From Gammaproteobacteria bacterium (GTDB lineage: Bacteria > Pseudomonadota > Gammaproteobacteria > Pseudomonadales > Porticoccaceae), in assembly GCA_016708925.1 (NCBI GenBank), contig JADJET010000003.1:186001-250000 (forward strand): DNA of 64,000 nt. The letters run 5' to 3'. The position numbers and the translations under genes are program-made. Within the stretch, counting starts at the first letter, position 1, and the number at the start of each line of letters is the position of its first letter. Below the pieces are notes generated by a model. The model worked only from the letters and a program-made list of their open reading frames with translations, was not told where the DNA came from and ran no database searches. Shown piece by piece: positions 1 to 10,299 of this stretch.

Positions 1-363
1 GACGATAAAACCAAGCCCGTAGAGCGTCACCAACACGCAGCCGTGTACCCAGTAACGGTTGGCCCTGGAATACCAGCAGCGCTCGGGAACCAACACGACG
101 TAGAGCGCCACGGGCAGCAATGCGTAGGCGTAAAACGCCAGATCGTAGACCGTGCCGATGGCGAAAATGCCGGCCAGCGTGATCGCATCCCGGGGCAGAT
201 CGCCAAAGGCCAGCGCCAGCAGGCCTGCGCGCGTAGCGGCGAAATAACCCAGCGCGGCGACCAGCATCCAGCCGATGAGCCCAAAGCGGCCGGCACCCGC
301 GCCCAGGCAAGGTGGGGTCGGTGTGGGCACAGCGAAATCGTGATCGGAATTGATATCAGGCAT
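1..363 (-). CDS. N-terminal part of a membrane-anchored sulfatase/LTA-synthase-like protein (runs off the window)
   Basis: Reading the minus strand from the ATG at 361-363 gives 121 residues that continue past the window edge. After a polar N-terminus of about 25 residues come hydrophobic stretches: GLIGWMLVAALGYF, then a segment containing AIGTVYDLAFYAYALLP, then WVHGCVLVTLYGLGFIV. This matches the multi-helix N-terminal membrane domain of alkaline-phosphatase-superfamily phosphoglycerol transferases; the catalytic domain would lie outside the window. It is divergent from another member of the same superfamily (from 636), so the two may share a regulatory region and an envelope-modification role. 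The family call rests on the membrane domain alone. Confidence 0.6.
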   Translation of the reverse strand, partial: MPDINSDHDFAVPTPTPPCLGAGAGRFGLIGWMLVAALGYFAATRAGLLALAFGDLPRDAITLAGIFAIGTVYDLAFYAYALLPVALYVVLVPERCWYSRANRYWVHGCVLVTLYGLGFIV

Positions 364-635
364 GGGCACGCAGGTCGGTGAGGAATGGGGGCTGTTGAGC
401 AGCGCATCGCAAGGGACAACGGCTCAACCGAACAACGCTGTTTCAGCGTTCAATGCACGTCGCGAATCTACGCGACGCCAATTAACGCAATGTTAAACAT
501 CAAGCGCACCCCGGATTCCTCGACGTTCCTCGCAAAAGCCGATTGCAATGCCGGCGCCTGGCCGCACAATGGCAGGGTCGCGCTCTTCCCGCCGCAAGGC
601 CACCGCCCCGGCCTCCTGATGAACGGAGTAATCCA
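364..635. other. Divergent intergenic region between two envelope-enzyme genes
   Basis: About 270 bases between the outward-facing genes. It should hold both promoters. I see no confident -35/-10 pair or operator. A GGAG ribosome-binding motif at 625-628 belongs to the rightward gene. Confidence 0.4.
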
Positions 636-2537
636 TTGCCCAATATCCCCGGTTATCGGACTGCCATGACAGGTTATCGGACCCCCATGAAGCGCCATCT
701 GATCGTTTTCTACCTGTTCGGATTTGCCGCGCTGGTCGCCATCTGTGTGTGCAACGACGCCCAGCTGACCGCGGCCCGGGACTGGTTGCACGTCTATCCG
801 CTCCTGCTGCTCGCGACCTACCCGGCGATGTATCTGGCGCCGGCGGCGCTGCTGAGCGCGCTGGCCGCCGCCTTCGGTGCCGGACGACCCCGGATGGTCG
901 CCGGGGTTTCCATTGCGGCGCTGACGACGGTGGCGATTCTGCTCCACGCTGATCTGACCCTGTATGCGCTCTATAGTTTCCATTTCAATGCCTTTGTGTG
1001 GAATGTCATCTCAACGCCCGGCGGCATGGCCTCCCTGGGCTTCGATCAGTTATCGGTGGTCAGCTTGGCTGCGATGCTGGGCGCGGCGGTCGCCGCGGTC
1101 TGGGCGCTCTGGCTGCTGGCGGGTGTCGCCGCCCGCCGGCTGCGGGTCCGGCTGTCGGTACTGGCAACGCTGTTTCTGCTGCTGACGCTCAGCGAGCGCG
1201 GTGTTTATGCGGCCAGCTATTTTTTTTCCAACGGCGAGGTGCTGGGTCTCGCGTCAAGTTTTCCACTGTACCAGCCGACCAAGGCCACCGGGTTGATGGA
1301 GCGGCTCGGGTACCAGCGCAAACAGGGCGGCATGGTCAAGTTCGCAGTCTCGGAAAACAGCAAGATCCACTATCCCCTGACGCCGCTGAGTGTCCGCCCC
1401 GGCGTCAAACCGCCGAACATCATTATGCTGGTGGTGGAATCCCTGCGCGCCGACATGCTCACTCCGGAGATCATGCCCCAATTGTGGCGGTTCTCATCCG
1501 GCGCGCTGCGCTTCAATCACCATTACAGCGGCGGCAATGGCACGCGCCAGGGCCTGTTCGCGCTGTTCTATGGTCTCTATGGCAACAACTGGGATCGTTT
1601 CCTGCGCGATCGCACGGCCCCGGTGCTGTTTTCGGTACTCGACCAATATCACTATCAGCGCCTGGCGATCACCAGCGCGTCCTTCACCTACCCCGAGTTC
1701 GATCAGACCATTTTCGCAAGCTTCAAGCCCGACGAGCTGGTGCAGGACAGCGAGGGCGCGCCCTGGGAGCGCGACCTGCGCAACGTCGACCGCCTGCTGG
1801 CATCGCTGCCAGCACCTGCCGAGAAAGCGGCCGCGCCCGGGCGGCCGCAGTTCCGTTTCATGTTCTTCGAATCCACCCATGCCCGCTATGACTTCCCCGC
1901 CAGTGCCGTCATTCGTCCGGACTACCTCAAGTCCGTCGATTACCTGAAGCTATCGCCGGCCTACCTGCGGGACAATCTCGCCGCCTTCAAGAACCGCTAC
2001 ATCAACGCGGCGCACCACATCGACACCCAGATCGGGCGGGTGCTCGACGCCTTCGTGGCAAGCGGCATGGCCAGCAATACCGTGCTGATCGTCACCGGCG
2101 ATCACGGCGAGGCTTTCATGGAGCACGGGCGCTGGGGCCACAATTCCGATTTCACCGACGAACAGGTGCGCGTGCCGTTCGTGATGGCGATCCCCGGACA
2201 GGCGCCCGCCGTGGTCGAACATGCCACCTCGCACCTCGATCTCATCGCCACCCTGATGCCGCTGCTGGGCGTCGACACGCCGACCGATCAGTACACCCTG
2301 GGCAGTCCACTGTTGTCGGAGCAGGGCCGGCTGGTGGTGGTCAGTTCCTGGAACGACATCGGCATCATCAGCCCCGACGCCAAGATCGTGGTGCCGTTCG
2401 GACCCACTACTCAGCACGCGAACCTGTTGACCACCAACGACGATCACCCGCTCAGCGGCCGGGGGTTCGGCGATTTTCTGCCTCTGGTAAAAACCGCATT
2501 GGCGCGCGCCAACAGTTTTACGGTCCGCGCGCACTGA
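636..2537 (+). CDS. Inner-membrane sulfatase-family (alkaline phosphatase superfamily) protein, YejM/LTA-synthase-like
   Basis: About 633 residues if translation starts at the TTG at 636, which has GGAG seven bases upstream; ATGs at 666 and 687 are alternatives. The first ~200 residues contain five or so hydrophobic segments. A soluble periplasmic domain follows, beginning NIIMLVVESLRADML (metal and nucleophile region, where a Thr/Ser nucleophile is expected) and containing TGDHGEAFMEHGRWGHNS (metal-binding D/H). These are hallmarks of the phosphoglycerol transferase/YejM group, which act on envelope lipids or glycans. The substrate cannot be read from sequence. A 21-bp near-perfect tandem duplication spans the start region (651-692), so the mature N-terminus is uncertain. 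Confidence 0.75.
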   Translation: MPNIPGYRTAMTGYRTPMKRHLIVFYLFGFAALVAICVCNDAQLTAARDWLHVYPLLLLATYPAMYLAPAALLSALAAAFGAGRPRMVAGVSIAALTTVAILLHADLTLYALYSFHFNAFVWNVISTPGGMASLGFDQLSVVSLAAMLGAAVAAVWALWLLAGVAARRLRVRLSVLATLFLLLTLSERGVYAASYFFSNGEVLGLASSFPLYQPTKATGLMERLGYQRKQGGMVKFAVSENSKIHYPLTPLSVRPGVKPPNIIMLVVESLRADMLTPEIMPQLWRFSSGALRFNHHYSGGNGTRQGLFALFYGLYGNNWDRFLRDRTAPVLFSVLDQYHYQRLAITSASFTYPEFDQTIFASFKPDELVQDSEGAPWERDLRNVDRLLASLPAPAEKAAAPGRPQFRFMFFESTHARYDFPASAVIRPDYLKSVDYLKLSPAYLRDNLAAFKNRYINAAHHIDTQIGRVLDAFVASGMASNTVLIVTGDHGEAFMEHGRWGHNSDFTDEQVRVPFVMAIPGQAPAVVEHATSHLDLIATLMPLLGVDTPTDQYTLGSPLLSEQGRLVVVSSWNDIGIISPDAKIVVPFGPTTQHANLLTTNDDHPLSGRGFGDFLPLVKTALARANSFTVRAH

Positions 2538-2638
2538 GCAAAACCCCGGTGGCGGCTGATCGCCGTCACCGGCCGGTCGATACGTTCGGGGTAAGATGCG
2601 CCGATCACGCTTGGATACCGCCCAGGAGATTCACCGCA

Positions 2639-3712
2639 ATGCCGCCGCTGTCCAGATCCCGCTTATTCGCCCTCGCCCTCGCGCTGGCGCTCGCCGGCGG
2701 CCTGATCTGGGGCTGGCACCTCTATACCTCCGCCGCCGCCGAACCCTGGATCGCCAGCGGCAACGGCCGCATCGAGGCGACCGAGATCGACATCGCCACC
2801 AAGACGCCGGGCCGGGTGATCAGCATCCGGGTCGATGAAGGCGATTTCGTCAGCGCCGGGCAGATTCTCGCCGAGATGGATACCGCCGTGCTGGCAGCCC
2901 AGTTGCGCGAGGCGGAGGCCGGCCTGCAGCGCGCCCGCATCGGGGTCGAAACCGCGCGCAGTCTGGTGACCCAGCGCGAGGCCGAAAAAACCGCCGCCCA
3001 GGCGCTGGTCGCCCAGCGCGAGGCCGAGCGCCGCGCCGCCCAACTGCGTTTCGGCCGTTCCGAGAATCTGGCGCGCCGCGACGCGGTCTCCGAACAGACC
3101 CTCGACGATGATCGCGCCCGCACCGAGGGCGCGCGGGCGGCGGTGGCGGCGGCCCAGGCCCAGGTAGCAGCCGCCTCGGCCGCCATCGGCAATGCCAGCG
3201 CCCAGGTGGTGGCGGCGCAAGCCCAGGTGACGGCGGTCGCGGCGACCATCGAGCGCATCCAGGCCGACCTCGCCGACAGCGTCCTGAAGGCGCCGCGCGA
3301 CGCCCGCGTCCAGTACCGGGTGGCGCAACCCGGCGAGGTGCTGCCGGCGGGCGGGCGGGTACTCAGCCTGGTTGACCTGAGCGATGTCTACATGACCTTC
3401 TTCCTGCCCACCGCGGCGGCGGGAAAAGTAGCGCTTGGCGCCGAGGTACGTCTGGTGCTCGATGCCCTGCCTCAGCATGTGATGCCGGCGCGCGCCACCT
3501 TTGTCGCCGATGTCGCCCAGTTCACGCCCAAGACCGTGGAAACCGCGGAGGAACGGCTTAAGCTGATGTTTCGCATCAAGGCGCACATCGAGCCGGAACT
3601 GCTGAAAAAACACATCCGCCAGGTCAAGACCGGCTTGCCGGGCGTCGCCTATGTGCGCCTGGATCCGACCCGGGAATGGCCGCAGCAGTTGGCCGTCACG
3701 TTGCAGCCCTGA
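2639..3712 (+). CDS. HlyD/YhiI-type periplasmic adaptor (membrane fusion protein) of an ABC exporter
   Basis: 357 residues from the ATG at 2639, preceded by CAGGAGA. One N-terminal membrane anchor ([17 protein letters not shown]) is followed by a lipoyl/barrel-sandwich half ([35 protein letters not shown]). A long Ala/Gln/Glu-rich helical hairpin covers roughly residues 85-215, then the second lipoyl half and a beta-barrel. The family links an inner-membrane ABC transporter to an outer-membrane TolC-type channel. It is the first gene of a three-gene set with the fused ATPase/permease and second permease that follow, the same order as E. coli yhiI-rbbA-yhhJ. Substrate unknown. Confidence 0.85.
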   Translation: MPPLSRSRLFALALALALAGGLIWGWHLYTSAAAEPWIASGNGRIEATEIDIATKTPGRVISIRVDEGDFVSAGQILAEMDTAVLAAQLREAEAGLQRARIGVETARSLVTQREAEKTAAQALVAQREAERRAAQLRFGRSENLARRDAVSEQTLDDDRARTEGARAAVAAAQAQVAAASAAIGNASAQVVAAQAQVTAVAATIERIQADLADSVLKAPRDARVQYRVAQPGEVLPAGGRVLSLVDLSDVYMTFFLPTAAAGKVALGAEVRLVLDALPQHVMPARATFVADVAQFTPKTVETAEERLKLMFRIKAHIEPELLKKHIRQVKTGLPGVAYVRLDPTREWPQQLAVTLQP

Positions 3713-3734
3713 GTTGCGCAGCCGTGAGCCCGCA

Positions 3735-6500
3735 GTGAGCGTCGCGCCCACAGATTCGGCACCGGTGGCGCGCCTGACCGGCATCGGTCTGCGCTACGGC
3801 GCGGTGCGGGCGCTCGCCGGTATCGATCTGGAGCTGCCCGCCGGCCGGTTGCTCGGCCTGATCGGCCCCGATGGCGTCGGCAAATCGAGCCTGCTCGCCC
3901 TGATCGCCGGCGCCCGCGCCATCCAGACCGGGCGCATCGAGGTATTGGGCGGCGACATGGCCGACGCCCGTCACCGCCGGCGCGTCTGCCCGCGCATCGC
4001 CTACATGCCCCAGGGCCTCGGCAAAAACCTTTATCCGACGCTGTCCATCTTCGAAAACCTGGATTTCTTCGGCAGTCTGTTTGGGCACGGTCGCGCCGCG
4101 CGCGCCGCCCGCATTCGGGAACTCACCGCCGTCACCGGACTCGCCCCCTTCATCGACCGCCCGGCCGGCAAGCTCTCCGGCGGCATGAAGCAGAAGCTCG
4201 GCCTGTGCTGCGCGCTCATCCACGATCCCGACCTGTTGATCCTGGACGAGCCCACCACCGGCGTCGATCCCCTGTCGCGGCGCCAGTTCTGGGAGCTCAT
4301 CGCGGGCATCCGCGCGGCGCGCCCCGGCATGAGCGTGCTGGTGGCGACCGCCTACATGGAGGAAGCCGCGCGCTTCGACTGGCTGGTGGCGATGGACGCC
4401 GGCGCGGTGCTGGCCACCGGCACGCCGCAGGCGCTGCTGGAGCGCTCCGGCAGCGCCAGTCTGGAGGAAGCCTTCATCGCGCTGTTGCCGGAAACCCGGC
4501 GCCACGACCATCGGCCCGTGGTGATTCCGCCGCGCCCGGGCGACGGCGACGCGGCCATCGAGGCGCAGGACCTCAGCATGCGGTTCGGCGACTTCGTCGC
4601 CGTCGATCAGGTCAGCTTTCGGATCCAGCGCGGCGAGATCTTCGGCTTTCTCGGCTCCAACGGCTGCGGCAAGACCACCACCATGAAGATGCTGACCGGC
4701 CTGCTGCCGCCGAGCGCCGGGCAGGCCCGGCTGTTCGGTCAGGCGGTCGATCCGCGCGACCTCGCGACCCGCCGCCGCGTCGGCTACATGTCGCAAGCGT
4801 TCTCGCTGTATACCGAACTGACGGTGCGCCAGAACCTGGCCCTGCACGCGCGCCTGTTCGCGCTGCCCGAGGCAAGCATTCCCGCGCGGGTGGGAGAGAT
4901 GGTGCAGCGCTTCGATCTCGCGGGCGTCATGGACGCCTTGCCCAACGCCTTGCCCCTCGGCGTGCGCCAGCGCCTGTCGCTCGCCGTGGCCCTGATCCAC
5001 GGGCCGGAACTGCTGATTCTCGACGAACCGACTTCGGGCGTGGACCCCATCGCCCGCGACGGCTTCTGGCGCGCGCTGGTCGAACTGTCGCGCCGCGACG
5101 GGGTGACCATCTTCATCTCCACCCACTTCATGAACGAGGCCGAGCGCTGCGACCGCATCTCGCTGATGCACGAGGGGCCGGTGCTGGTCACCGACACGCC
5201 CACCGTCCTGATCAGGCAGCGGGGCGCAGATTCGCTTGAAGATGCTTTCATCGGGTATCTCGAAGATGCGGCTGTCGTAGAAGCCGATGCCCCCCTGAAG
5301 TCCGACCGAACGCCCGCGGCCACGCCGGCTCAAGCGACGGCTACCGAAGCCGGGCCCCGCGGGTGGCAGCGTTTCTTCGATCCCCGCCGCGTGGTCAGCT
5401 ATGCACGGCGCGAAGCCTTGGAACTGCGCCGCGACCCGATCCGGCTGACGCTCGCGCTCGTTGGCAGCGTCATCCTGATGTTCGTGATGGGCTACGGCAT
5501 CAGCCTGGACGTGGAGGATTTGACCTTCGCGGTTCTCGACCGCGATCAAACCACCGTCAGCCGTGACTATACGCTCAACATCGCCGGCTCCCGCTATTTC
5601 GTCGAACAACCGCCGATCACCGATTATGACGATCTTGATCGGCGGATGCGTGCGGGAAAACTCAGCCTGGCCATCGAGATCCCATCAGGCTTTGCCCGCG
5701 ATATCGCCCGCGGACGGGCAGTGGAGATCGGCGCCTGGATCGACGGTGCCATGCCGACGCGCGCCGAGACCGCCCGCGGCTACGTGCAAGGGATGCATGC
5801 CCACTGGCTCGCGACCAAGGCCCGCGAAGCCGGCCATGGGGACGCGCTGGCAGGCCTGGCGAACCTGGAAACCCGCTTCCGCTACAACCCCGACGTCAAG
5901 AGTCTGGTGGCGATGGTGCCCGCGGTGATCCCGCTGCTGCTCATGCTGATTCCGGCCATGCTCGCCGCACTGAGCGTGGTGCGGGAGAAGGAACTCGGCT
6001 CGATCACCAACTTCTATGTCACGCCCACGACGCGGCTCGAGTTCCTGCTCGGCAAGCAACTCCCCTATGTCGTGCTGTCCTTCCTGAGCTTCCTGCTGCT
6101 CACGCTACTTGCGGTGACCGTCTTCGGTGTGCCTTTGAAGGGCAGTTTCCTGACCCTCACGGCGGGTGCGCTGCTCTATGTCGGTGCCGCCACCGCCGTT
6201 GGCCTGCTGATTTCGACCTTCATGCGCAGCCAGATCGCCGCCCTCTTCGGCACTGCGGTGCTTACCATCCTGCCAGCGGCGAGCTTTTCGGGCATGATCG
6301 ACCCGGTGTCCTCCCTCGAAGGGATGGGCCGGTTTATCGGCGAGATTTATCCGACCACACATTTTCTGACCATCGCGCGCGGCACCTTCTCCAAGGCCCT
6401 GAATTTTTCCGATCTGTATGCCGCCTTCATCCCGCTGGCGCTGGCCGTGCCGGTACTGTTCGGACTGTCCGCCGTCCTGCTGAAGAAGCAGGAGAACTGA
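3735..6500 (+). CDS. rbbA: RbbA-type ABC transporter: two ATPase domains fused to an ABC-2 permease
   Basis: 921 residues from the GTG at 3735. Two complete nucleotide-binding domains are visible: Walker [10 protein letters not shown], signature LSGGMKQ and Walker B LLILDEP in the first; Walker [10 protein letters not shown], Walker B LLILDEP and an altered signature LPLGVRQ in the second. A linker is followed by an ABC-2 permease with its first helix near residue 590 and five C-terminal helices. The length and order match RbbA/YhiH of enterobacteria, described as ribosome-associated as well as an exporter-like protein. It lies between the adaptor and a separate permease (3 bases to the next gene), so one operon is likely. 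The non-canonical second signature may make the ATPase asymmetric. Confidence 0.85.
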   Translation: MSVAPTDSAPVARLTGIGLRYGAVRALAGIDLELPAGRLLGLIGPDGVGKSSLLALIAGARAIQTGRIEVLGGDMADARHRRRVCPRIAYMPQGLGKNLYPTLSIFENLDFFGSLFGHGRAARAARIRELTAVTGLAPFIDRPAGKLSGGMKQKLGLCCALIHDPDLLILDEPTTGVDPLSRRQFWELIAGIRAARPGMSVLVATAYMEEAARFDWLVAMDAGAVLATGTPQALLERSGSASLEEAFIALLPETRRHDHRPVVIPPRPGDGDAAIEAQDLSMRFGDFVAVDQVSFRIQRGEIFGFLGSNGCGKTTTMKMLTGLLPPSAGQARLFGQAVDPRDLATRRRVGYMSQAFSLYTELTVRQNLALHARLFALPEASIPARVGEMVQRFDLAGVMDALPNALPLGVRQRLSLAVALIHGPELLILDEPTSGVDPIARDGFWRALVELSRRDGVTIFISTHFMNEAERCDRISLMHEGPVLVTDTPTVLIRQRGADSLEDAFIGYLEDAAVVEADAPLKSDRTPAATPAQATATEAGPRGWQRFFDPRRVVSYARREALELRRDPIRLTLALVGSVILMFVMGYGISLDVEDLTFAVLDRDQTTVSRDYTLNIAGSRYFVEQPPITDYDDLDRRMRAGKLSLAIEIPSGFARDIARGRAVEIGAWIDGAMPTRAETARGYVQGMHAHWLATKAREAGHGDALAGLANLETRFRYNPDVKSLVAMVPAVIPLLLMLIPAMLAALSVVREKELGSITNFYVTPTTRLEFLLGKQLPYVVLSFLSFLLLTLLAVTVFGVPLKGSFLTLTAGALLYVGAATAVGLLISTFMRSQIAALFGTAVLTILPAASFSGMIDPVSSLEGMGRFIGEIYPTTHFLTIARGTFSKALNFSDLYAAFIPLALAVPVLFGLSAVLLKKQEN

Positions 6501-6503
6501 GCC

Positions 6504-7625
6504 ATGCGTGCTGCCAACATCCTGCATCTTGGCGTCAAGGAGCTGCGCAGCCTGACACGCGACCCGATCATGCTGGTGCTGATCGTCTACGCCTTCACCG
6601 TTTCGATCTATACGGCGGCCACGGCGATGCCGGAAACCCTCAACAAGGCGCCCATCGCCATTGTCGACGAGGACCGCTCGCCGCTGTCGGAGCGCATCGC
6701 CAGCGCCTTCTATCCACCCTATTTCGTGCTGCCCAAGTTCATCACCCAGGCCGAGATGGACGCCCGCATGGACGCAGGCCTCGATACATTCGCTCTCGAT
6801 ATTCCCCCCGATTTCCAGCGCGACCTGCTGGCGGGACGCCGGCCCACGATCCAGCTCAACGTCGATGCGACGCGCATGAGCCAGGCCTTTACCGGCAGCG
6901 GCTATATCCAGACTATCGTTGCCGACGAGGTGCGCGTCTTCGCGCAACGCTATCGCGACGTTCCGGAGTTGCCGGTCGAGCTGGCGCTGCGGGCGCGCTT
7001 CAATCCGCAACTGAACAAATCGTGGTTCGGCGCCATCATGCAGGTCATCAACAACGTGACCATGCTCTCCATCGTCCTCACCGGGGCGGCGCTGATCCGT
7101 GAGCGCGAGCACGGCACAGTCGAGCATCTACTGGTGATGCCGGTCACGCCTTTCGAGATCATGACCAGCAAGGTGTGGGCGATGGGGCTGGTCGTCCTTG
7201 CCGCCACTGCCTTCGCACTTACCGCCGTGGTGCAGGGCGCATTGTCGGTGCCGATTGAAGGGTCGCTGGCGCTGTTCCTGGCCGGGGCGGCGCTGCATTT
7301 GTTCGCCACGACCTCAACGGGCATCTTACTCGGTACCATTGCGCGCTCCATGCCGCAGTTCGGCCTGCTGCTGATGCTGATTCTGCTGCCGCTCCAGATG
7401 CTTTCCGGGGGCACGACGCCGCGCGAGAGCATGCCGGAGATCGTCCAGTACCTCATGCTTGCCGCGCCCAACACGCATTTCGTGATGCTGGCCCAGGCGA
7501 TTCTCTACCGCGGCGCCGGGCTTGCCGTGGTGTGGCCGCAACTGGTGGCGATCGCCATCATCGGCACCACGCTGTTCAGCCTCGCGCTGCTCCGGTTTCG
7601 CCGCACCATCGCCACCCTGGCCTGA
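6504..7625 (+). CDS. yhhJ: ABC-2 type permease, YhhJ-like
   Basis: 373 residues. An N-terminal helix (LVLIVYAFTVSIYTAA) is followed by a large extracytoplasmic domain (about residues 45-170). A cluster of five or six helices follows, beginning near TMLSIVLTGAALIRERE; the EREHGTVEHLLVMP stretch is typical of ABC-2 permeases. It starts three bases after the fused ATPase/permease and should pair with that permease half in the inner membrane. The three genes together form a complete tripartite exporter apart from the outer-membrane channel, which is not encoded nearby. Confidence 0.85.
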   Translation: MRAANILHLGVKELRSLTRDPIMLVLIVYAFTVSIYTAATAMPETLNKAPIAIVDEDRSPLSERIASAFYPPYFVLPKFITQAEMDARMDAGLDTFALDIPPDFQRDLLAGRRPTIQLNVDATRMSQAFTGSGYIQTIVADEVRVFAQRYRDVPELPVELALRARFNPQLNKSWFGAIMQVINNVTMLSIVLTGAALIREREHGTVEHLLVMPVTPFEIMTSKVWAMGLVVLAATAFALTAVVQGALSVPIEGSLALFLAGAALHLFATTSTGILLGTIARSMPQFGLLLMLILLPLQMLSGGTTPRESMPEIVQYLMLAAPNTHFVMLAQAILYRGAGLAVVWPQLVAIAIIGTTLFSLALLRFRRTIATLA

Positions 7626-7728
7626 AGCCCGCGAACTCGGTCGTTCCAGGTCAACCTGCGTTACCCTCCGCCGTTGTTTGCCCTGCCGACCATCGCGCCG
7701 GCAACCAACCACTACGGGGCATCTCATC

Positions 7729-7950
7729 ATGGAAAAAATTCTGCTTTCCGCGCTGCGCGCGGCAACCCTCGCGGCAGTCCTCGCGGGCACCACTGCCCAT
7801 GCCGATGGCACCAACACCGCGGTCCTCGACCAGCGCGAGGAGAACCAGGAGCGCCGGATCGAACAGGGCGTCGAGTCCGGCGCCCTCCTGCACCACCGGC
7901 AGGACCACACCAGCCGTGCCATTGCTCGCAAAAAGCACAACAGCCGTTAG
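7729..7950 (+). CDS. Small secreted protein with a QxxRIxQGxxSG motif
   Basis: 73 residues. An obvious signal peptide (MEKILLSALRAATLAAVLAG, cleavage likely after THA) is followed by a mature region of about 48 residues, DQREENQERRIEQGVESGAL then a basic tail. The motif resembles a family of tiny secreted proteobacterial proteins of unknown function in which the motif continues LTxxE. Here the C-terminal half does not follow that pattern and becomes Arg/Lys/His-rich, so the gene may be frameshifted or diverged. It is followed by a REP-like repeat. No function is assigned. Confidence 0.55.
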   Translation: MEKILLSALRAATLAAVLAGTTAHADGTNTAVLDQREENQERRIEQGVESGALLHHRQDHTSRAIARKKHNSR

Positions 7951-7969
7951 GGACGCGCTGAACAACCGT

Positions 7970-8037
7970 CATGCCCGCGGAGGCGGGCATCCAGAAGACC
8001 TTGATATTCCTGGGTTCCCGCCGCAGCAGGCGGAATG
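7970..8037 (+). repeat. REP-like interspersed repeat, copy 1
   Basis: ATGCCCGCGGAGGCGGGCAT is an inverted repeat, followed by CCAGAAGACCTTGATATT and CCTGGGTTCCCGCC. A related copy (same central CAGAAGACC.TGATATTCCTGGGTTCC block) lies at 26492. Such palindromic extragenic repeats commonly sit downstream of genes. Confidence 0.7.
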
Positions 8038-8166
8038 GCACCTGATTGCGTCTGCGGTGTTTCTGCACCGAGCGTTAATGTGAGTAAAGCGCGCCGAAAA
8101 AGCGGATGGAACACCCATCAGCGACTGGGTTACAGTAACGCCGCTTTTCCAATAAAAAACAGGCCG

Positions 8167-8829
8167 ATGCATATGCTCGAAACTGCTTCATCGACCATCG
8201 TCAATGCCACCCTGCTGCTGCTGATCGCGTTCTCGGTGGTGTGCTGGACCATCATTCCGGCGAAAATCCTGCAACACCTGGGTGCGGCCACGCGCAATCG
8301 GGCCTTTACCAGGACGTTCTGGGCCGCTGCGGATCTCGGCGCGACTTCCGGATTGCGGTTTTCCGGTCCCGCCGCACGGGTGGCACAGGCCGGGCTCGCC
8401 ACACTGCGCGCGCGGCCCGACGGGCATAATCTTGCCCAGCACGGCAGCCCGCGTGAGCGCATGGAGCGCGCCTTGCGCGCCCAGTTGCGGCGCGAGCGGC
8501 AGATCATGGAAGCGGGCTTGCCCTGGCTCGCGAGCATCGGCAGCACCGCGCCGTTCGTGGGTCTGTTCGGTACCGTGTGGGGTATCCGCCACGCGCTGCA
8601 GGATATCTCCCGCGCTGGCACCGCCAGCATCGACGTGGTGGCAGGTCCGATCGGCGAGGCATTGATCGCGACCGCCATCGGGATCGCCGTGGCGATTCCG
8701 GCAGTAGTGGCCTACAACATTCTGCTGCGCCGCCAGCGCGTTGCCACCGCCGCGCTCGATGGCTTTGCCACCGACTTCATGGAAGTAGCGCTGCCCACCG
8801 ATGGCGCCGCGCCCGTCGGGACGGCATAA
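8167..8829 (+). CDS. exbB: ExbB/TolQ-type proton channel subunit
   Basis: 220 residues from the ATG at 8167 (a second ATG lies at 8173). It has the family topology: one N-terminal helix (TLLLLIAFSVVCWTIIPAKI), a cytoplasmic region of about 110 residues, then two helices. The motifs GLPWLASIGSTAPFVGLFGTVWGI and GPIGEALIATAIGIAVAIPAV are diagnostic of MotA/TolQ/ExbB. With the ExbD protein encoded five bases downstream it would convert the proton gradient into movement of a periplasmic partner. No tonB is adjacent, so that partner is encoded elsewhere. Confidence 0.9.
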   Translation: MHMLETASSTIVNATLLLLIAFSVVCWTIIPAKILQHLGAATRNRAFTRTFWAAADLGATSGLRFSGPAARVAQAGLATLRARPDGHNLAQHGSPRERMERALRAQLRRERQIMEAGLPWLASIGSTAPFVGLFGTVWGIRHALQDISRAGTASIDVVAGPIGEALIATAIGIAVAIPAVVAYNILLRRQRVATAALDGFATDFMEVALPTDGAAPVGTA

Positions 8830-8834
8830 AGCCC

Positions 8835-9242
8835 ATGGCTTTCAACACGCAAGGCGAAGACGATCCGCTGATGAGCGAGATCAATGTCACGCCCCTGGTC
8901 GACGTGATGCTGGTATTGCTGGTGGTGTTCATCGTCACCGCGCCGCTGCTCAACAACGCCGTCCGCGTCACCCTGCCCAAGACCGTCGCCACCGCAGCCC
9001 CGGACGTGAAGCGTTCGGCCAGCGTGACCATCGAGCGCGACGGCCGCATCTTTCTCGACCAGCAGGAAATCGCGTTCGAGGCACTCGACCCTACCCTGAA
9101 ACAACTCAAAGCCACGAGCCCCGATCTGAGCCTGCAATTGCACGCGGACAATGGCGTCGGCTATGGGCGCGTCGCCAAGGTCATGGCGGTGATCCAGCGC
9201 GCCGGGATCGACAAACTCGCGGTCATGACGGCGGTGGAGTGA
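8835..9242 (+). CDS. exbD: ExbD/TolR-type biopolymer transport protein
   Basis: 135 residues. The N-terminal cytoplasmic segment carries MSEINVTPLVDVMLVLLVVF, with the conserved membrane Asp of ExbD/TolR in the single helix (about residues 20-43). A periplasmic domain of about 85 residues follows, ending in KVMAVIQRAGIDKLAV. It is translationally close to exbB and forms the second half of the stator. Confidence 0.9.
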   Translation: MAFNTQGEDDPLMSEINVTPLVDVMLVLLVVFIVTAPLLNNAVRVTLPKTVATAAPDVKRSASVTIERDGRIFLDQQEIAFEALDPTLKQLKATSPDLSLQLHADNGVGYGRVAKVMAVIQRAGIDKLAVMTAVE

Positions 9243-9342
9243 GGCTTGTCAGCGGTGGGGGCGCCCGGAGCCTGGCACGCTGACCGCAATCCCGGCCACC
9301 CGCATATTTTGAAGTCGGGAATTCGCGCGGTTCAGCGGCGAT

Positions 9343-9936
9343 CTACGCGTCGCGGTGCGCGGTGCGCGGTGCGGTGCCCTGCATGATCTTGTCGGTCCAG
9401 GCAATCCCCAGCGCCGATACGATGAACGCCATGTGGATGATGGTCTGCCACATCACCCCGGCCTCGGTGGCGGTCGCGCATTTGACGCCCGCCGCCGCCG
9501 TTGCACAGGGCGGCAAGGCGCCCAGCGAACCCGCCTCGATAAATGTTTTCAACAGATGGATCGACGAGATGCCGATGATCGCCATCGCCAGCTTGACCTT
9601 GAGCACCGACGCGTTGACGTGGGACAGCCATTCCGGCTGATCGGGATGGCCCTGGAGCTTGAGCCGCGACACGAACGTCTCGTAGCCGCCGATGATCACC
9701 ATCACCAGCAGGTTGGAGATCATCACCACGTCGATCAGAGCCAGCACGATCAGCATCACTTCCTGTTCGCCCAGATTCATGGCGCCCATGATGAGGTGCC
9801 ACAACTCCTTGACGAACAGGATGACATAGACGCCCTGAGCGGCGATAAGGCCCAGATAGAGCGGCAGTTGCATCCAGCGTGTGGAAAAAATGACGGCCGG
9901 CAATGGCCCCAGGCGGGGGTTCGGTTCGACTGACAT
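9343..9936 (-). CDS. YqhA/UPF0114 family inner-membrane protein
   Basis: 197 residues from the ATG at 9934-9936. Helices are visible at about residues 19-40 (LYLGLIAAQGVYVILFVKEL), 57-80, 110-130 and 160-180. The motif VIIGGYETFVSRL and the sequence INLLK-like SIHLLKTFI fit the UPF0114/YqhA family, present in many proteobacteria and without an established function. It is a single gene, transcribed away from the L,D-transpeptidase side. The C-terminus carries a short cysteine-containing insert (LPPCATAAAGVKCATATE) between the last helices. Confidence 0.8.
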   Translation of the reverse strand: MSVEPNPRLGPLPAVIFSTRWMQLPLYLGLIAAQGVYVILFVKELWHLIMGAMNLGEQEVMLIVLALIDVVMISNLLVMVIIGGYETFVSRLKLQGHPDQPEWLSHVNASVLKVKLAMAIIGISSIHLLKTFIEAGSLGALPPCATAAAGVKCATATEAGVMWQTIIHMAFIVSALGIAWTDKIMQGTAPRTAHRDA

Positions 9937-10299
9937 CGGGCGGTACTCGCGGCTGGGACAGAAGGTTGGAGATGGCGCGCGGATGCTAGCCCAGCCCGGG
10001 CGGCCTGTAAACGATCCCGGCGCCGTCGAGCGACTCGTGCGGACCACCACCGATTCCACCCGCCCGCGCAACGTCAGTGTTCAATTGCATCGTTGTTCCG
10101 ACATCGTTGCTCAGCGTTATCCAAGTGCATCGTTCTTCCCACGGATCCAGCCGTTGGCGATCATCTGTCGATGAGTGTCCGCGCCAACAGCAAAGCCACG
10201 GCTTCCGACGTGCGCCGGAGTCACGAAAGGTCGGGGCGGAAACAGCAGGCAGGCGATCTGTCCGCTGGCGTCCAGGGAATTGGCGATGCCGCTGCGGCG
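9937..10299. other. Intergenic region without a recognisable gene
   Basis: About 360 bases. It lies upstream of the yqhA-like gene and downstream of the L,D-transpeptidase gene. I found no start-stop pair with coding character and no strong terminator. The short words CATCGTT recur several times around 10080-10140 without clear periodicity. Confidence 0.4.

Noticed and set aside
3696..5609. Very long minus-strand frame opposite rbbA
   Set aside because: Composition is that of an antisense shadow in high-GC DNA, and the plus strand carries clear ABC motifs.
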